39,753 bases of DNA, taken from contig JAISBL010000128.1 of assembly GCA_031266215.1 (NCBI GenBank), positions 1-39,753 on the forward strand. Reading direction: 5' to 3'. The translations under genes were made by a program, and so were the position numbers. This document shows, in pieces, positions 9,171 to 18,157 of this stretch; position 1 is the first letter of the stretch; each line of letters begins with the position of its first letter. The stretch comes from Tannerellaceae bacterium. GTDB taxonomy: Bacteria > Bacteroidota > Bacteroidia > Bacteroidales > Tannerellaceae. The notes beneath the pieces are model-generated. The model saw only the letters and a list, made by a program, of their open reading frames with translations. It ran no database searches and had not been told where the DNA came from.

Positions 9171-9893
9171 CTACATAGGGATGATGACAGCCGGGGCGTA
9201 GTTATGCCGTACGGTCCCGACTCCCTGTACGCTCGCCAGTGCGCCGATGCGGAAGTAGTAGTTGCGGTTATAGGCGAAGTGGGCGGCGTTCGCGGCCAGG
9301 TCGATGCTCAGGGTGTAGGTCTCGCCGTCGATGTCTCTGGCCGGACTGAAGTTCTGTGTGGCTCCGGAGATGTCAAACTTAACCTGCTCGCCGACGTACA
9401 TGTCGGTGAAGGCGTACAGGCGTACGGATGCGAGTTTTACCTCCGGCCTGCCGGCCTCAAGGCCGAATGTGGCCACTATGCTGCCCCCCTCCCTTCGGAT
9501 GCCGGCATTCTTCACCCTGATATATGGCGTGACCTGGAAATCATGCTGGTTGTCTCCCTTTTTTATCTCCATATCATCAATGGTGAAGGGGTAGAAGTTG
9601 CCATTGATAAACTCGATCTTGTAATGGGCGGCAAATACCATGTCGTTGCGGAACTCTCCGCTCTGCATGACTACCCACGTCTGGGCCGACTCCGTAGGCC
9701 ATCCAAGCTCGTAGGCCCGTATTGCCGAACCGTTCTGTATGTCGGTCTCCACCAGCTCGCCGGTCTGTGCGTCTTTTATCCCTCCGTGAAAGGAAGCGTT
9801 GGGGGCTTCGTAATTATCTATCTTGAATATATCACATGAAGCGAGGGTGAAAATCAGGGCTGCCGTCAGCCCGGTGTTCAGTATCTTTTTCAT
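9171..9893 (-). CDS. DUF3823-type SusE-position surface lipoprotein
   Basis: Predicted outer-membrane lipoprotein that follows SusD, the position of SusE/SusF-like glycan-binding accessory proteins. Lipobox LASC puts the lipidated cysteine at residue 20. The N-terminal domain begins NYEAPNASFHGGIKDAQTG, typical of the DUF3823 fold found in many Bacteroidales utilisation loci, and a second beta-rich domain follows. 240 residues. The ATG at 9893 starts the signal peptide MKKILNTGLTAALIFTLASC. The reading frame stays open upstream to 10043 but that part overlaps SusD and has no signal-peptide character. It lies 28 bases downstream of the SusD stop. Glycan binding is inferred from position and family. 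Confidence 0.85.
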   Translation of the reverse strand: MKKILNTGLTAALIFTLASCDIFKIDNYEAPNASFHGGIKDAQTGELVETDIQNGSAIRAYELGWPTESAQTWVVMQSGEFRNDMVFAAHYKIEFINGNFYPFTIDDMEIKKGDNQHDFQVTPYIRVKNAGIRREGGSIVATFGLEAGRPEVKLASVRLYAFTDMYVGEQVKFDISGATQNFSPARDIDGETYTLSIDLAANAAHFAYNRNYYFRIGALASVQGVGTVRHNYAPAVIIPM

Positions 9894-9921
9894 ACGTAAT
9901 AAAGTATTATGTATTGGGTTA

Positions 9922-11910
9922 TTAATGTCCCGGATTCTGCACCAGATTGCTGGTATTAACTCCCGGAACGGAGAAGTAATAGTTGTTGGGATTGAAGGTG
10001 CGCCCTCCCGCCTGCTCGTCGTAGTAAAGGTTGACGCGCACAAAGACGTACCTGGGAGCGGCTTCGCGCAGGTCTGTCATTGGTACAAGGGCGTGACGCT
10101 TGCCGGCGGTAAAGAAGGTGTGGTAATCGCGGCGGCGGGCCATGTCCCAATACCTGAAGCCTTCGAAAGCAAGCTCTATGCGGCGTTCTTTCAGGACGTT
10201 CTCCAGCGTAAGCGGTATGTTGTCCCTGTGCCCGGCCCTCCGGCGGATGGCGTTGAGGTATGTGGCGGCGGCCGCAGCGTCTCCCTTCTGGCTTTCAACG
10301 ACTGCCTCGGCGTAGTTGAGGTATATCTCGGCCAGGCGCATATCTATCCACGACGTGGTGGAACTTCGTTCTACGCCGGGGATATTCTTGTTCTCGGCCA
10401 GATACTTGCGGATGGAGAAGCCTGAGCATGAGAAGTTGGCGTCGTCGCTGCGCCCCATTCCGAAGAAGCCTGAGTAACCGCCGGCGCTCTCGGCCCCATA
10501 GGTGTAGTAGGTGTTACCGTCGAGCCCCAGCTCGCTGCCGGCGGCATAGACGGTGACGGCGCCGTTCTTACCTATCAGTCCGCCCTGCATAACGATCCTG
10601 GTCCCCTTGAATGACGCCCCCGGAACGATGATACTCGCCAGGAGGCGTGCGTCTTTGCCGCGGAAAGGCTCGTAAGGGTCTTCGTACCTGATGAAAGGTA
10701 TGCTTACGTCGAGGTTGTTTGGGTTGGCGGTGTAGAAATCCTCATTACCGTCGGAGCGCGTACGTATCTTTGCACTCTGTCCGGCGCCGTTGTCGGTATA
10801 GTCCTCGTACAGGTCTACGATGTCGAGCGTCGGACTGTAGCGGCCGAACTTGTGAAAGCCGGGATTCACCTGCGCCGGACTGTAGCGGATGTCATAATCG
10901 TGCCCCTGGTTGGATATGGTAGTCCCGTCGAGGTAGGCGCGGCTGAATATGATCTCTTCGTTCTGCGTGAGGAAGAGGTACTGGTAGTTGGCGGCCGCTT
11001 CTTCGGGGGTCGCCGGATCGGGCATATACAGAGAGCGCCCGGAGCGGTCGATGATCTCTTTGGAGGCATTGATACACTCGGTGTAGAAATAATCGGCGTC
11101 GGCCGGCGTCATTCCGCCTACCAGCTTCAGGGTTACGGCCTCGCCTATAAGCGGAGCCCTGTCCCAATACCTGGCGATGGAGGCCGCATGCAGGGCGACC
11201 CTTGACTTCAGTCCGTAAGCAGCCCATTTAGATGCCCGGTAAACGCCATCCTGCGAAGACAAAGTTTCGGGCAGTCCGGCAATAGCCATGTCGCACTCAC
11301 GAAGGATAAACTCCCAGGTCTCCTTCTCGGTATTGCGGGGGATGAAGAGAGCGTCGTTGCCGGTTCCCGGAGCGTAGTCATTGTCCAGCAGCCGGTCTAT
11401 AAGCGGCACGCCGCCGTACCTCTTGACCAGTCCGTAATATATATAGGCGCGTACGAAGTGCGCCTCGGCTGTAAGATGACTGAAGGTAGCATCGTTTATA
11501 ACTCCGTCGTTCATGGCCGTCTCGATGTTCTGAAGGAAGAGGCTCACGTCGCGGTTCCTCTCATACGCATTAGTCAGATACTGGTAACCGCCCGGGCCTA
11601 CGGCATTACCGCCGTCGCTCTTGATGCTTTCATCGGTATACATCGACGTCATGACAATCTCGCTGACGCCCCCGCCCCATCCTCGGCGGTTGAAGCCCAC
11701 ATCAGGGCGGAAATTAAAGTCCTCCATCGGGATAGAGTTGTACAGGTCGGCCAGCAACGTACGCAAGCCCTTTTCACTGTTCAGCAACTGGTCGGCGCTG
11801 ATCTGCTCAAGCGACTCCAGTTCGAGGTATTCATTACAGCCGGAGCCCGTTATCAGAAGAAACGCACCGGCGATAGCAGCTATCTTGGTTCTTATAATTG
11901 TTTTATTCAT
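9922..11910 (-). CDS. SusD/RagB-family glycan-binding outer-membrane lipoprotein
   Basis: Surface lid protein that pairs with the SusC transporter to capture glycan. Signal peptide with lipobox TGSGC; the lipidated cysteine is residue 25. The early motif EYLELESLEQISADQLLNSE and the helical segment GLRTLLADLYNSI are typical of the SusD N-terminal TPR-like region. The C-terminal hallmark AEIYLNYAEAV, followed by LNAIRRRAG and ERRIELAFEGFRYWDMARR, is diagnostic of the family. 662 residues is at the long end of the usual range. It starts 16 bases after the SusC stop, consistent with tight co-expression. Confidence 0.97.
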   Translation of the reverse strand: MNKTIIRTKIAAIAGAFLLITGSGCNEYLELESLEQISADQLLNSEKGLRTLLADLYNSIPMEDFNFRPDVGFNRRGWGGGVSEIVMTSMYTDESIKSDGGNAVGPGGYQYLTNAYERNRDVSLFLQNIETAMNDGVINDATFSHLTAEAHFVRAYIYYGLVKRYGGVPLIDRLLDNDYAPGTGNDALFIPRNTEKETWEFILRECDMAIAGLPETLSSQDGVYRASKWAAYGLKSRVALHAASIARYWDRAPLIGEAVTLKLVGGMTPADADYFYTECINASKEIIDRSGRSLYMPDPATPEEAAANYQYLFLTQNEEIIFSRAYLDGTTISNQGHDYDIRYSPAQVNPGFHKFGRYSPTLDIVDLYEDYTDNGAGQSAKIRTRSDGNEDFYTANPNNLDVSIPFIRYEDPYEPFRGKDARLLASIIVPGASFKGTRIVMQGGLIGKNGAVTVYAAGSELGLDGNTYYTYGAESAGGYSGFFGMGRSDDANFSCSGFSIRKYLAENKNIPGVERSSTTSWIDMRLAEIYLNYAEAVVESQKGDAAAAATYLNAIRRRAGHRDNIPLTLENVLKERRIELAFEGFRYWDMARRRDYHTFFTAGKRHALVPMTDLREAAPRYVFVRVNLYYDEQAGGRTFNPNNYYFSVPGVNTSNLVQNPGH

Positions 11911-11926
11911 AACAGTTCCTCCGTAG

Positions 11927-14900
11927 TTAAAAGTTAATATTCACGCCCACGTTAAACGCCTTCATGATGGGATAAGCCAGGTTGGCGTTCCAGGCATTCT
12001 CCTGCCGTTCGGGGTCGGCATCCCTCAGCTCCCTTTTACAGAAGGTGAAGAGGTTCGTACCGTTGAGGAAGACCCTTACGCCTCCCACACCGATGCTCCT
12101 GAGCGTAGAGCGCGGGATGGTGTAGCCTATCTCAACGTTCTTTATACGCAGGTAAGTAGCCTGCGGGCGCCATACGTTGATGGTGTTGCCGTCGGCCGTA
12201 TTGTCGCGGTTGCTGCGTATGGCCGGGAAGTAACCCGCCACCCATGTTGTGGATGGGTTATAAGGATCGTCGGCTACGTTCGCCGTATGCCAGCGGTCGA
12301 GGAACTTCTTGTGCAGCGTCGGGTAGCGCCCATAGCCCCAGATGTCATCCATAGAGTACTGGATAGAGTAAAGCGCCGCACCCTGGAGAAGAATGTTCAG
12401 GTCGAAGTTCCTGTAATTGCCGGCCAGTGTGAACCCGAACTGTAGCGGAGGGTTGACACGCTGGCTGGTGCTGCGGTCGCCCGACACATATCCGGTTTCG
12501 CCGTAGGCCCAGTTGTTGAACAACTGGTCTTCGCCGCTTATCCTGCCGTCACCGTTGTTGTCGTGTATACGGAAACTTCCGGGCAGGATCTTCGAATTAC
12601 CCTGTGCGCCGCCCATGAGCGGAGCCGTTTCGTACTGGTCGAACGAGGTGTACTGCCCGTCGTAGGTATAGATGAGCGAACGCCCGGTCAGGCGGTTCTC
12701 GTTACCATTCCGCCACCTGTCCCACTGGCTGGTGAAGGGGGCGCGCTCACTGTGCAGGCGTTTAACGCGGGAGAAAGTGAGGTTTCCGCCTATGGCGTAA
12801 GAGAAGCTGCGTCCGATCTTACCCCTGTGCGTCAGGGCCAAGTCGAAGCCCATGTTCATGTCGGAGTTGATGTTCTCCATCGGGAAGGAGGCGCCGAAGG
12901 TGTTGGGTACGGAAGACTGCCGGTTCTCCAATATCCCGGTGTTCTTACGCTGGAAGTAGTCGAACGACCCTCCGAGCTTACCGTTCCACAGGTCGAAGTC
13001 GATACCCACATTAGATATAAGCGACGTCACCCACGACAACTGGTCGGTTACGACGCCCGGAGGATACATCCCGATGGTGAGCGATCCGTCGTCAAAGACG
13101 TAACCCCGGTTGGTATCGCCCGTATAAGCCGCCACGTACTGGAAGGCGCTGCCGGTGTCGCGTCCGCTCTCGCCATACGAAGCCCTCAGTTTGATGTTAT
13201 CGGCAAAAGGTATGAGGTTTTTGATGAACGCCTCTTCAGACAGGCGCCATCCGACGCTGACGGAAGGGAAGAGCACCCAGCGTTTACCAGGCGCGTAACG
13301 GTACGAGCCGTCGTACCTCACGACCGCTTCGAGGAGGTACTTCTCGGCATAGTCGTAATTGACGCGCCCGATATAGGCGGCAAGCCTGCGGAACTCGCGC
13401 AGCCCGTCGTTGGACGCCGTCGTAGACGAGCCCTGCCGGATAATATCATGGGTGTAGATGTCGAGATACTGGCGGTCGCCCCTTACCCAGTCGAAGCGTT
13501 CGCGCGAAGCTTCCATCAGTCCCGTCAGGTTGATGGTATGATCGCCGAAGTCTTTGGTATAATTAGCCATCGCCCTGACGTAGGCTTTCTGATACAGGTC
13601 GATGCGGTTCCAGTAACGGTCGGAGCCGAAAGTGGCCACGAAGTCGTCGGTATAGTAATCGTACAGGTCGTAGGATTTCTGCAATTCGGACTGGTTGCCG
13701 TTGCGTATGTCATACGATCCGATAAGCGACAGCGTCAGGCCTTTGATGAAAGGAGCCTTATAAGTCAGCTCTACCTGCGACTGCGCGTTGAGGTTGTCGA
13801 GACGGCGGTAGCCGTCGGCATCGGGATCGACCAGTGCGGCCGGGTTCTTGTTCTCAGGCGCAATGGCCGAGTAGTGCTTATCGTTGGCCATAGTGTGCCA
13901 TCCGATGCCGCGGTCGTTCACGACGAGGGTCTTATACGTCCAGAGGAAGTCTTCGCGGCCCTGCTGGCGCTTGTCCACGCGCCCGGATACGTTGACGTTC
14001 ATCGTCAGGTCATCCGTGAGGTTAGCCGTTACGTTAGTCCTGAAGTTATACCTGCGGTAATACTGTATATCACTTTTCAAAAGCCCGTTGTCTTCGGTAT
14101 AGTTCAGACTGGTAAAGTACCTGACCCGCTCGGATCCGCCCCTGACCGAGAGGTTGTGGCTCTGCTGCGGAACCATGTCATACATGAACATGCCTATCCA
14201 GTCGTTATCCTGGTATCCGGGGGCGTTTGTCCTGTACTTTTCCAGCAGGTCATCGTCATAAGTAGGCATTCCGCCGATATTACGCTGCATCTCGTTAGCC
14301 ATCACACGGTAGGTATAGGCATCCACGGTAAGCTCCATGCCGGTGGGGACCTTCAGGCCATACATGCCCGAATAGGAGAAGCGCGCCTTGCTGGCCTCGC
14401 CCTTCCTGGTGGTGACGATGATAACGCCGTTGGCGGCGTTCATGCCGTAGATAGCGGCGGAGGCGTCCTTGAGGATGGAGATGCTTTCCACATCCTCGGA
14501 GTTCAGTTGGGCGAGCTCGGCAACCCCGTCGCGGTTACGTGTTATGCCGTCGATTACCACAAGCGGCTCGCCGTATCCGCGTATGCTGACCATATTGTCG
14601 AACACGCCGGGCTCGCCGGTTTGCTGGCGTATGAGCAATCCGGGCATCTTACCCTGTAGATTGGTGATGAGGTTCTCTGTCTTCGTCGATGTAATATCTT
14701 CGGAGCGAATGGCAGTGACGGCGCCCGACAGGGTTTCTTTCCTCTGCGTTCCGTATCCCACGACAACGACCTCTTCAAGCGCCTGTGAGTCTTCGTACAG
14801 GGTGATGGCGAAGGTGTTTGTGTTGCGGACGGCTATCTCCTGCGTAACATATCCCACATAGCTGACCAGCAGCGTGGCCCCCTGCGGCACCTGCGGGATG

Positions 14901-15436
14901 GAGAACCTGCCGTTCAGGTCGGTTATCGAGCCCAGGGTTGTTCCGCGGACAGAGACATTCACCCCTATCAGCGGTTCGCCTGATTCATCGGTCACTGTGC
15001 CGGTGATGGTCCTTGTCTGCTGCTGAGCGGCCGGCGTCCGGTAGGCGGCGGCAGGCTCTGCCATAGCGCCCGGCGCCCTGCGCGAGATGGTGATCTGCCG
15101 GTCTTCTATGGCATAGGTGTTGTCTGTCGATTCAAATATCCTGTCAAGTATCTTATCGACAGTCTGGTCTTTCACATCGATGTTGACCCTGCGGTTAATA
15201 TCAAGGGCATTGTCATAATAGAAGAAGATATATTCGCTGTTTTTCTCTATTTCGGCAAACACGTCTTTTACGCTCTTGTTGTTTATGGTTAACGATAACC
15301 GGGTGTTTTGCGAATAGGTCGTAGTGGCGTATCCAAAACCGGCGCCGATGAATAAGAGCAAAACCGTCAGCCGGGCGATGCCGGCTACTTTTCTTAAATT
15401 AGCTTCCATGAAGCTGACTTTTTGTGGATTTATCAT
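11927..15436 (-). CDS. SusC/RagA-family TonB-dependent transporter with N-terminal STN signalling domain
   Basis: Outer-membrane beta-barrel that imports glycan fragments using TonB energy. Domain order after the signal peptide: an STN (secretin/TonB N-terminal) domain (SVKDVFAEIEKNSEYIFFYY to YAIEDRQITISRR), a carboxypeptidase regulatory-like domain (ITGTVTDESGEPLIGVNVSV), a TonB-box-like EEVVVVGYGTQ, a plug (GKMPGLLIRQ, DVESISILKDASAAIYGMNA) and the barrel ending in NVGVNINF. The STN domain is the part that contacts a FecR-type anti-sigma factor, and such a gene lies directly upstream. The ATG at 15436 was chosen because codons upstream to 15523 are AT-rich and unlike the gene; 15409 is another option. 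About 1169 residues. Confidence 0.95.
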   Translation of the reverse strand: MINPQKVSFMEANLRKVAGIARLTVLLLFIGAGFGYATTTYSQNTRLSLTINNKSVKDVFAEIEKNSEYIFFYYDNALDINRRVNIDVKDQTVDKILDRIFESTDNTYAIEDRQITISRRAPGAMAEPAAAYRTPAAQQQTRTITGTVTDESGEPLIGVNVSVRGTTLGSITDLNGRFSIPQVPQGATLLVSYVGYVTQEIAVRNTNTFAITLYEDSQALEEVVVVGYGTQRKETLSGAVTAIRSEDITSTKTENLITNLQGKMPGLLIRQQTGEPGVFDNMVSIRGYGEPLVVIDGITRNRDGVAELAQLNSEDVESISILKDASAAIYGMNAANGVIIVTTRKGEASKARFSYSGMYGLKVPTGMELTVDAYTYRVMANEMQRNIGGMPTYDDDLLEKYRTNAPGYQDNDWIGMFMYDMVPQQSHNLSVRGGSERVRYFTSLNYTEDNGLLKSDIQYYRRYNFRTNVTANLTDDLTMNVNVSGRVDKRQQGREDFLWTYKTLVVNDRGIGWHTMANDKHYSAIAPENKNPAALVDPDADGYRRLDNLNAQSQVELTYKAPFIKGLTLSLIGSYDIRNGNQSELQKSYDLYDYYTDDFVATFGSDRYWNRIDLYQKAYVRAMANYTKDFGDHTINLTGLMEASRERFDWVRGDRQYLDIYTHDIIRQGSSTTASNDGLREFRRLAAYIGRVNYDYAEKYLLEAVVRYDGSYRYAPGKRWVLFPSVSVGWRLSEEAFIKNLIPFADNIKLRASYGESGRDTGSAFQYVAAYTGDTNRGYVFDDGSLTIGMYPPGVVTDQLSWVTSLISNVGIDFDLWNGKLGGSFDYFQRKNTGILENRQSSVPNTFGASFPMENINSDMNMGFDLALTHRGKIGRSFSYAIGGNLTFSRVKRLHSERAPFTSQWDRWRNGNENRLTGRSLIYTYDGQYTSFDQYETAPLMGGAQGNSKILPGSFRIHDNNGDGRISGEDQLFNNWAYGETGYVSGDRSTSQRVNPPLQFGFTLAGNYRNFDLNILLQGAALYSIQYSMDDIWGYGRYPTLHKKFLDRWHTANVADDPYNPSTTWVAGYFPAIRSNRDNTADGNTINVWRPQATYLRIKNVEIGYTIPRSTLRSIGVGGVRVFLNGTNLFTFCKRELRDADPERQENAWNANLAYPIMKAFNVGVNINF

Positions 15437-15561
15437 ACATTTGAATGATTTTAAATTAGATAACTGTGCTTGTTTATTCAAATTTTTAATCGGCCGGATG
15501 ATATTGCGAGTATTGTCCGGCATTTTTATTTAACTACTGTTTATCCATAGGCATACCGGTT

Positions 15562-16770
15562 TTATTTGTTAGTAATCATATATCGTTCTCCATCGTAATG
15601 GCAGATGATGGGCGCGGTGTGCGAAATACTGTTCAGCACCAGCCGGAGGTCGTCTTTAAGGTGCAATTTGCCGGAGCACCTTAGTGATGCAACCTGTGGA
15701 GAGTACGTAATCTCCCTGCCGTAATAGCGTGAGAGGCGTTTGAGTATCACATCCAGGCTTTCACTCTCGTAGCGGTAGGCGCCCGACCTCCATGTAATGT
15801 AGTTTTCCACATCTACGCTCCTCACCTCCGGCGTACCGTTAGCATACAGATACATCTCATTGGGAGAGAGGGTGACTTCTTGTTCCGTCCCCGGCTGTAT
15901 CTTCACCGCTCCGGATACCAGTACGATGTTATGGACAGTATCGTTCCTGTAGGCCATGACATTAAAAGAAGTGCCCAATACCTCGACATTGAGTCTGTCT
16001 GTTTTTACTACGAACGGACAGGCGGCGGTGGGCGATACCTCCAGGTAGACCTCGCCGTCTACGTATATCTCCCTTTGCCGCCTGTCGAACGCCGCGGGAT
16101 AAACCACCCTCGTTCCCGCGTTTACCCATAGTCTGGTCCCTTCGGCAAAAGTGAGCATCGAGCGCTTGCCCGGCGGTACTATCAACTGGTTGAAGACTGC
16201 CCGGCCGGTATGCGGTTGCCTGTTCTTTAAGTCCGTCTCCCGGTTGTTGATGTCTATACCTTCTTCATGATACACTATCCGGGCCTCTTCGCCTGCAAGC
16301 GACAGGGTTTCTTCGCCCGCAAGGACAAGCTGTATGTCTGTAGTCCGGACGTTCGGGGCTTTTATGTTTTCGATGCCGGACGCGTGCGGCCCTGCGGGTT
16401 CATGCTGTGTCAAAGCATTAAGCAGATATAGGAAGACGAATGAAACGGCTATGGCCGATATGGTGGAGAAATAAAAGCGGAAGCGGTTTTTCCTCCTTCT
16501 CAGGTTTTCCTTATTAGCTATTTCTATGTTTTCCCACAGGTTGTCTATCTCGCTGCGCCTGATACGCTCCGGGCGCACCTGTACGGACCGGATAAAATGC
16601 CCGGCCAGTTCATAATCCGGCCGGTCGATCGTTCCGTCTTCAAGCGCCTTACTCCAGTAAGCGTCCGACTCCTCCGTCGGGAACGTCACCGATGTAATGA
16701 AACGGTTGTCCTGAAGCAATTCCTCTATGGTATGTGAACTATATTTCTTATATACGTCTTCTTCCATCAT
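15562..16770 (-). CDS. FecR-family anti-sigma factor
   Basis: Inner-membrane regulator that holds the ECF sigma factor until the transporter signals substrate. Cytoplasmic N-terminal region of about 98 residues, one membrane segment at about 99-120 (FYFSTISAIAVSFVFLYLLN), then a periplasmic FecR domain with LIVPPGKRSMLTFAEGTRLW and VNAGTRVVYPAAF, and a C-terminal DUF4974-like domain (LDVILKRLSRYYGREITYSP). 402 residues is normal for the family. It starts 7 bases after the sigma factor stop and precedes SusC, the usual order in ECF-controlled polysaccharide loci. Confidence 0.95.
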   Translation of the reverse strand: MMEEDVYKKYSSHTIEELLQDNRFITSVTFPTEESDAYWSKALEDGTIDRPDYELAGHFIRSVQVRPERIRRSEIDNLWENIEIANKENLRRRKNRFRFYFSTISAIAVSFVFLYLLNALTQHEPAGPHASGIENIKAPNVRTTDIQLVLAGEETLSLAGEEARIVYHEEGIDINNRETDLKNRQPHTGRAVFNQLIVPPGKRSMLTFAEGTRLWVNAGTRVVYPAAFDRRQREIYVDGEVYLEVSPTAACPFVVKTDRLNVEVLGTSFNVMAYRNDTVHNIVLVSGAVKIQPGTEQEVTLSPNEMYLYANGTPEVRSVDVENYITWRSGAYRYESESLDVILKRLSRYYGREITYSPQVASLRCSGKLHLKDDLRLVLNSISHTAPIICHYDGERYMITNK

Positions 16771-16777
16771 GGCATAA

Positions 16778-17398
16778 TCAATTATTCTTGTCTTTGAATT
16801 TAACGGTATATTTATTTACACTCAGCACAACTTTGTCTCTTGCCGGGGAAAGCGTTTTCACTTTCCTGATGGCCCGCTGTATAAGGTTCTGCACCGACTG
16901 GTAGTTCATGTCCATCAGCTCGCAGATACACTTCATATCCATCATTTCCACATAGCGATAATATATCACCTCCCTCTGCCGGGGAGTGAGCGAATCCAGT
17001 ATACGTCTCATCTTTTCTTCACGTTCCAACTCCATCTCACCCGCTATCATACAGTCTTCAATAGTATATTCCACGCTGAAAACCGGCTCTATCGTATCTA
17101 TGTGGTAAAATGCCTTGTCTTTCTGGAACACATTGAAAAGCGTATTTTTCAGGGAAATGAAGAGGTACAGCTTCACGTGGTCGGTCTTATTCAGTCTCGA
17201 CCGGTTACTGTATATCTTCACAAAGACATCCTGGATACAGTCTTTAATCAGCTCCCTGTCAGTGGTAAAACGCATACCGTAGGAAAAAAGGTCTCCTACA
17301 TATTTCTTGTAAAAGTATGCGTAAGCTTTATCGTCCCCAGAGAGGAATTTATCCCACAATAATTTATCTTCTACAGGGTCAGGACTGCCGGCAGACAT
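16778..17398 (-). CDS. ECF-type RNA polymerase sigma factor
   Basis: Extracytoplasmic-function sigma factor that should drive the polysaccharide locus when released by the FecR partner. Region 2 spans about residues 26-92 (AYAYFYKKYVGDLFSYGMRF, then DCIQDVFVKIY). Region 4 spans about 130-183 (LDSLTPRQREVIYYRYVEMM, then the recognition helix region MNYQSVQNLIQRAIRKVK). 206 residues. It is the first gene of the minus-strand locus. I see no convincing Bacteroidetes housekeeping promoter directly upstream; a weak TATATTTT lies about 70 bases upstream. The gap beyond it carries palindromic array 2. Confidence 0.95.
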   Translation of the reverse strand: MSAGSPDPVEDKLLWDKFLSGDDKAYAYFYKKYVGDLFSYGMRFTTDRELIKDCIQDVFVKIYSNRSRLNKTDHVKLYLFISLKNTLFNVFQKDKAFYHIDTIEPVFSVEYTIEDCMIAGEMELEREEKMRRILDSLTPRQREVIYYRYVEMMDMKCICELMDMNYQSVQNLIQRAIRKVKTLSPARDKVVLSVNKYTVKFKDKNN

Positions 17399-17560
17399 AT
17401 TGATCGTGGTTAATGTATGATTCGCACGTTCTCATAAAATCAGAACAGGCGTAAGGTGAAAATATACTCATATTGCGCCCTCAGATTTTACAAAACAGAT
17501 AAACGCACTCCGTACGCCCTCGCGGGGCGTCCTCACAAAAAGCGCCCGCGGCGCAGGAGT

Positions 17561-17600
17561 TTAATTATGAGGGCGATTATGTTTTTAGCAGACAATAATG
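17561..17600 (+). repeat. 40-base imperfect direct repeat flanking array 2, left copy
   Basis: This 40-base segment recurs at 18156-18195 in the same orientation with about 35 of 40 identical bases. Shared parts include TTAATTATGAGG and ATTATGTTTTTAGC. The two copies bracket array 2 with about 555 bases between them. This copy is upstream of the ECF sigma gene. Confidence 0.85.
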
Positions 17601-17612
17601 AAAAAACAATCA

Positions 17613-18035
17613 ACTCATGCCGGATAAAACCCGCCTCATGAATAATTTAATCCGCTTCACCGGAGATAAAGCCAGTTTCATGAAAAATTAAATCTGTCCA
17701 ACGTGAAATGAAATCCATCTCACGTGAAATGAAACCCGTCTCAAGTGAAATAAAATTCATCTCACGTGAGATAAAACCCGTCTCAGGTGAGATGAAACCT
17801 GTCTCACGTGAGATAAGGCCATGTTTCACGTGAGATGAAACCTGTTTCACGTGAGATGAGATCCGTTTCACGTGAGATGAAACCTGTTTCACGTGAGATG
17901 GAATCTGTCTCACGTGAGATAAGGCCCTGTTTCACGTGAGATGAAACCTGTTTCACGTGAGATGGAATCTGTCTCACCTGAGATAAAAACCCGTTTCACG
18001 TGAGATGAGATCTGTCTCACGTGAGATATGATTCG
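17613..18035. repeat. Tandem palindrome array 2, 21-base period, parS-like core
   Basis: Twenty head-to-tail units: seventeen of 21 bases and three of 22 (starting 17802, 17908, 17972). Homogeneous units read TTTCACGTGAGATGAAACC then TG; others carry the perfect palindrome TCTCACGTGAGA. The first five units (17613-17717) are strongly decayed and the last boundary (18036 onward) is degenerate. The 64-base block 17866-17929 is repeated at 17930-17993 as a three-unit higher-order repeat. In at least eight units the 16 bases starting at the preceding TG match TGTTTCACGTGAAACA, the conserved ParB-binding site parS, at 13 positions. The array fills the gap 17399-18275 between the divergent sigma factor and TPR genes; the rest of that gap is covered by the flanking repeats, a hairpin and promoter elements. 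Confidence 0.92.
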
Positions 18036-18107
18036 TTTGACGGTAAATACAAAAAATAAAGCGGCTGTCCGGTTCTTACTCATGTGATGTTTTGTTGCCC
18101 GCAGATA

Positions 18108-18115
18108 CAAAGTTA
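18108..18115 (-). promoter_or_regulatory. Possible minus-strand -7 element facing array 2
   Basis: On the minus strand this reads TAACTTTG, an exact TAnnTTTG. Transcription from it would run through all units of array 2 towards the sigma factor gene at 17398. No good -33 element is visible. Confidence 0.3.
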
Positions 18116-18122
18116 TCGCTAA

Positions 18123-18157
18123 AAGGGCTGATGCTACATTACGGAATATCAGCCCTT
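18123..18157. other. 10-bp perfect hairpin
   Basis: Arms AAGGGCTGAT (18123-18132) and ATCAGCCCTT (18148-18157) are perfect complements with a 15-base loop. It abuts the right copy of the 40-base direct repeat. No T-tract follows on the plus strand. Confidence 0.6.

Noticed and set aside
9894..10043. N-terminal extension of the DUF3823 protein
   Set aside because: It overlaps the SusD coding end and would bury the lipoprotein signal peptide at residue 51.
17647..18110. Two minus-strand frames (88 and 66 codons) encoding SHVKQVS- or ISRETGF-like heptads through array 2
   Set aside because: A 21-base unit automatically gives a seven-residue repeat; the 22-base units break the frame and the edges decay without regard to codons.
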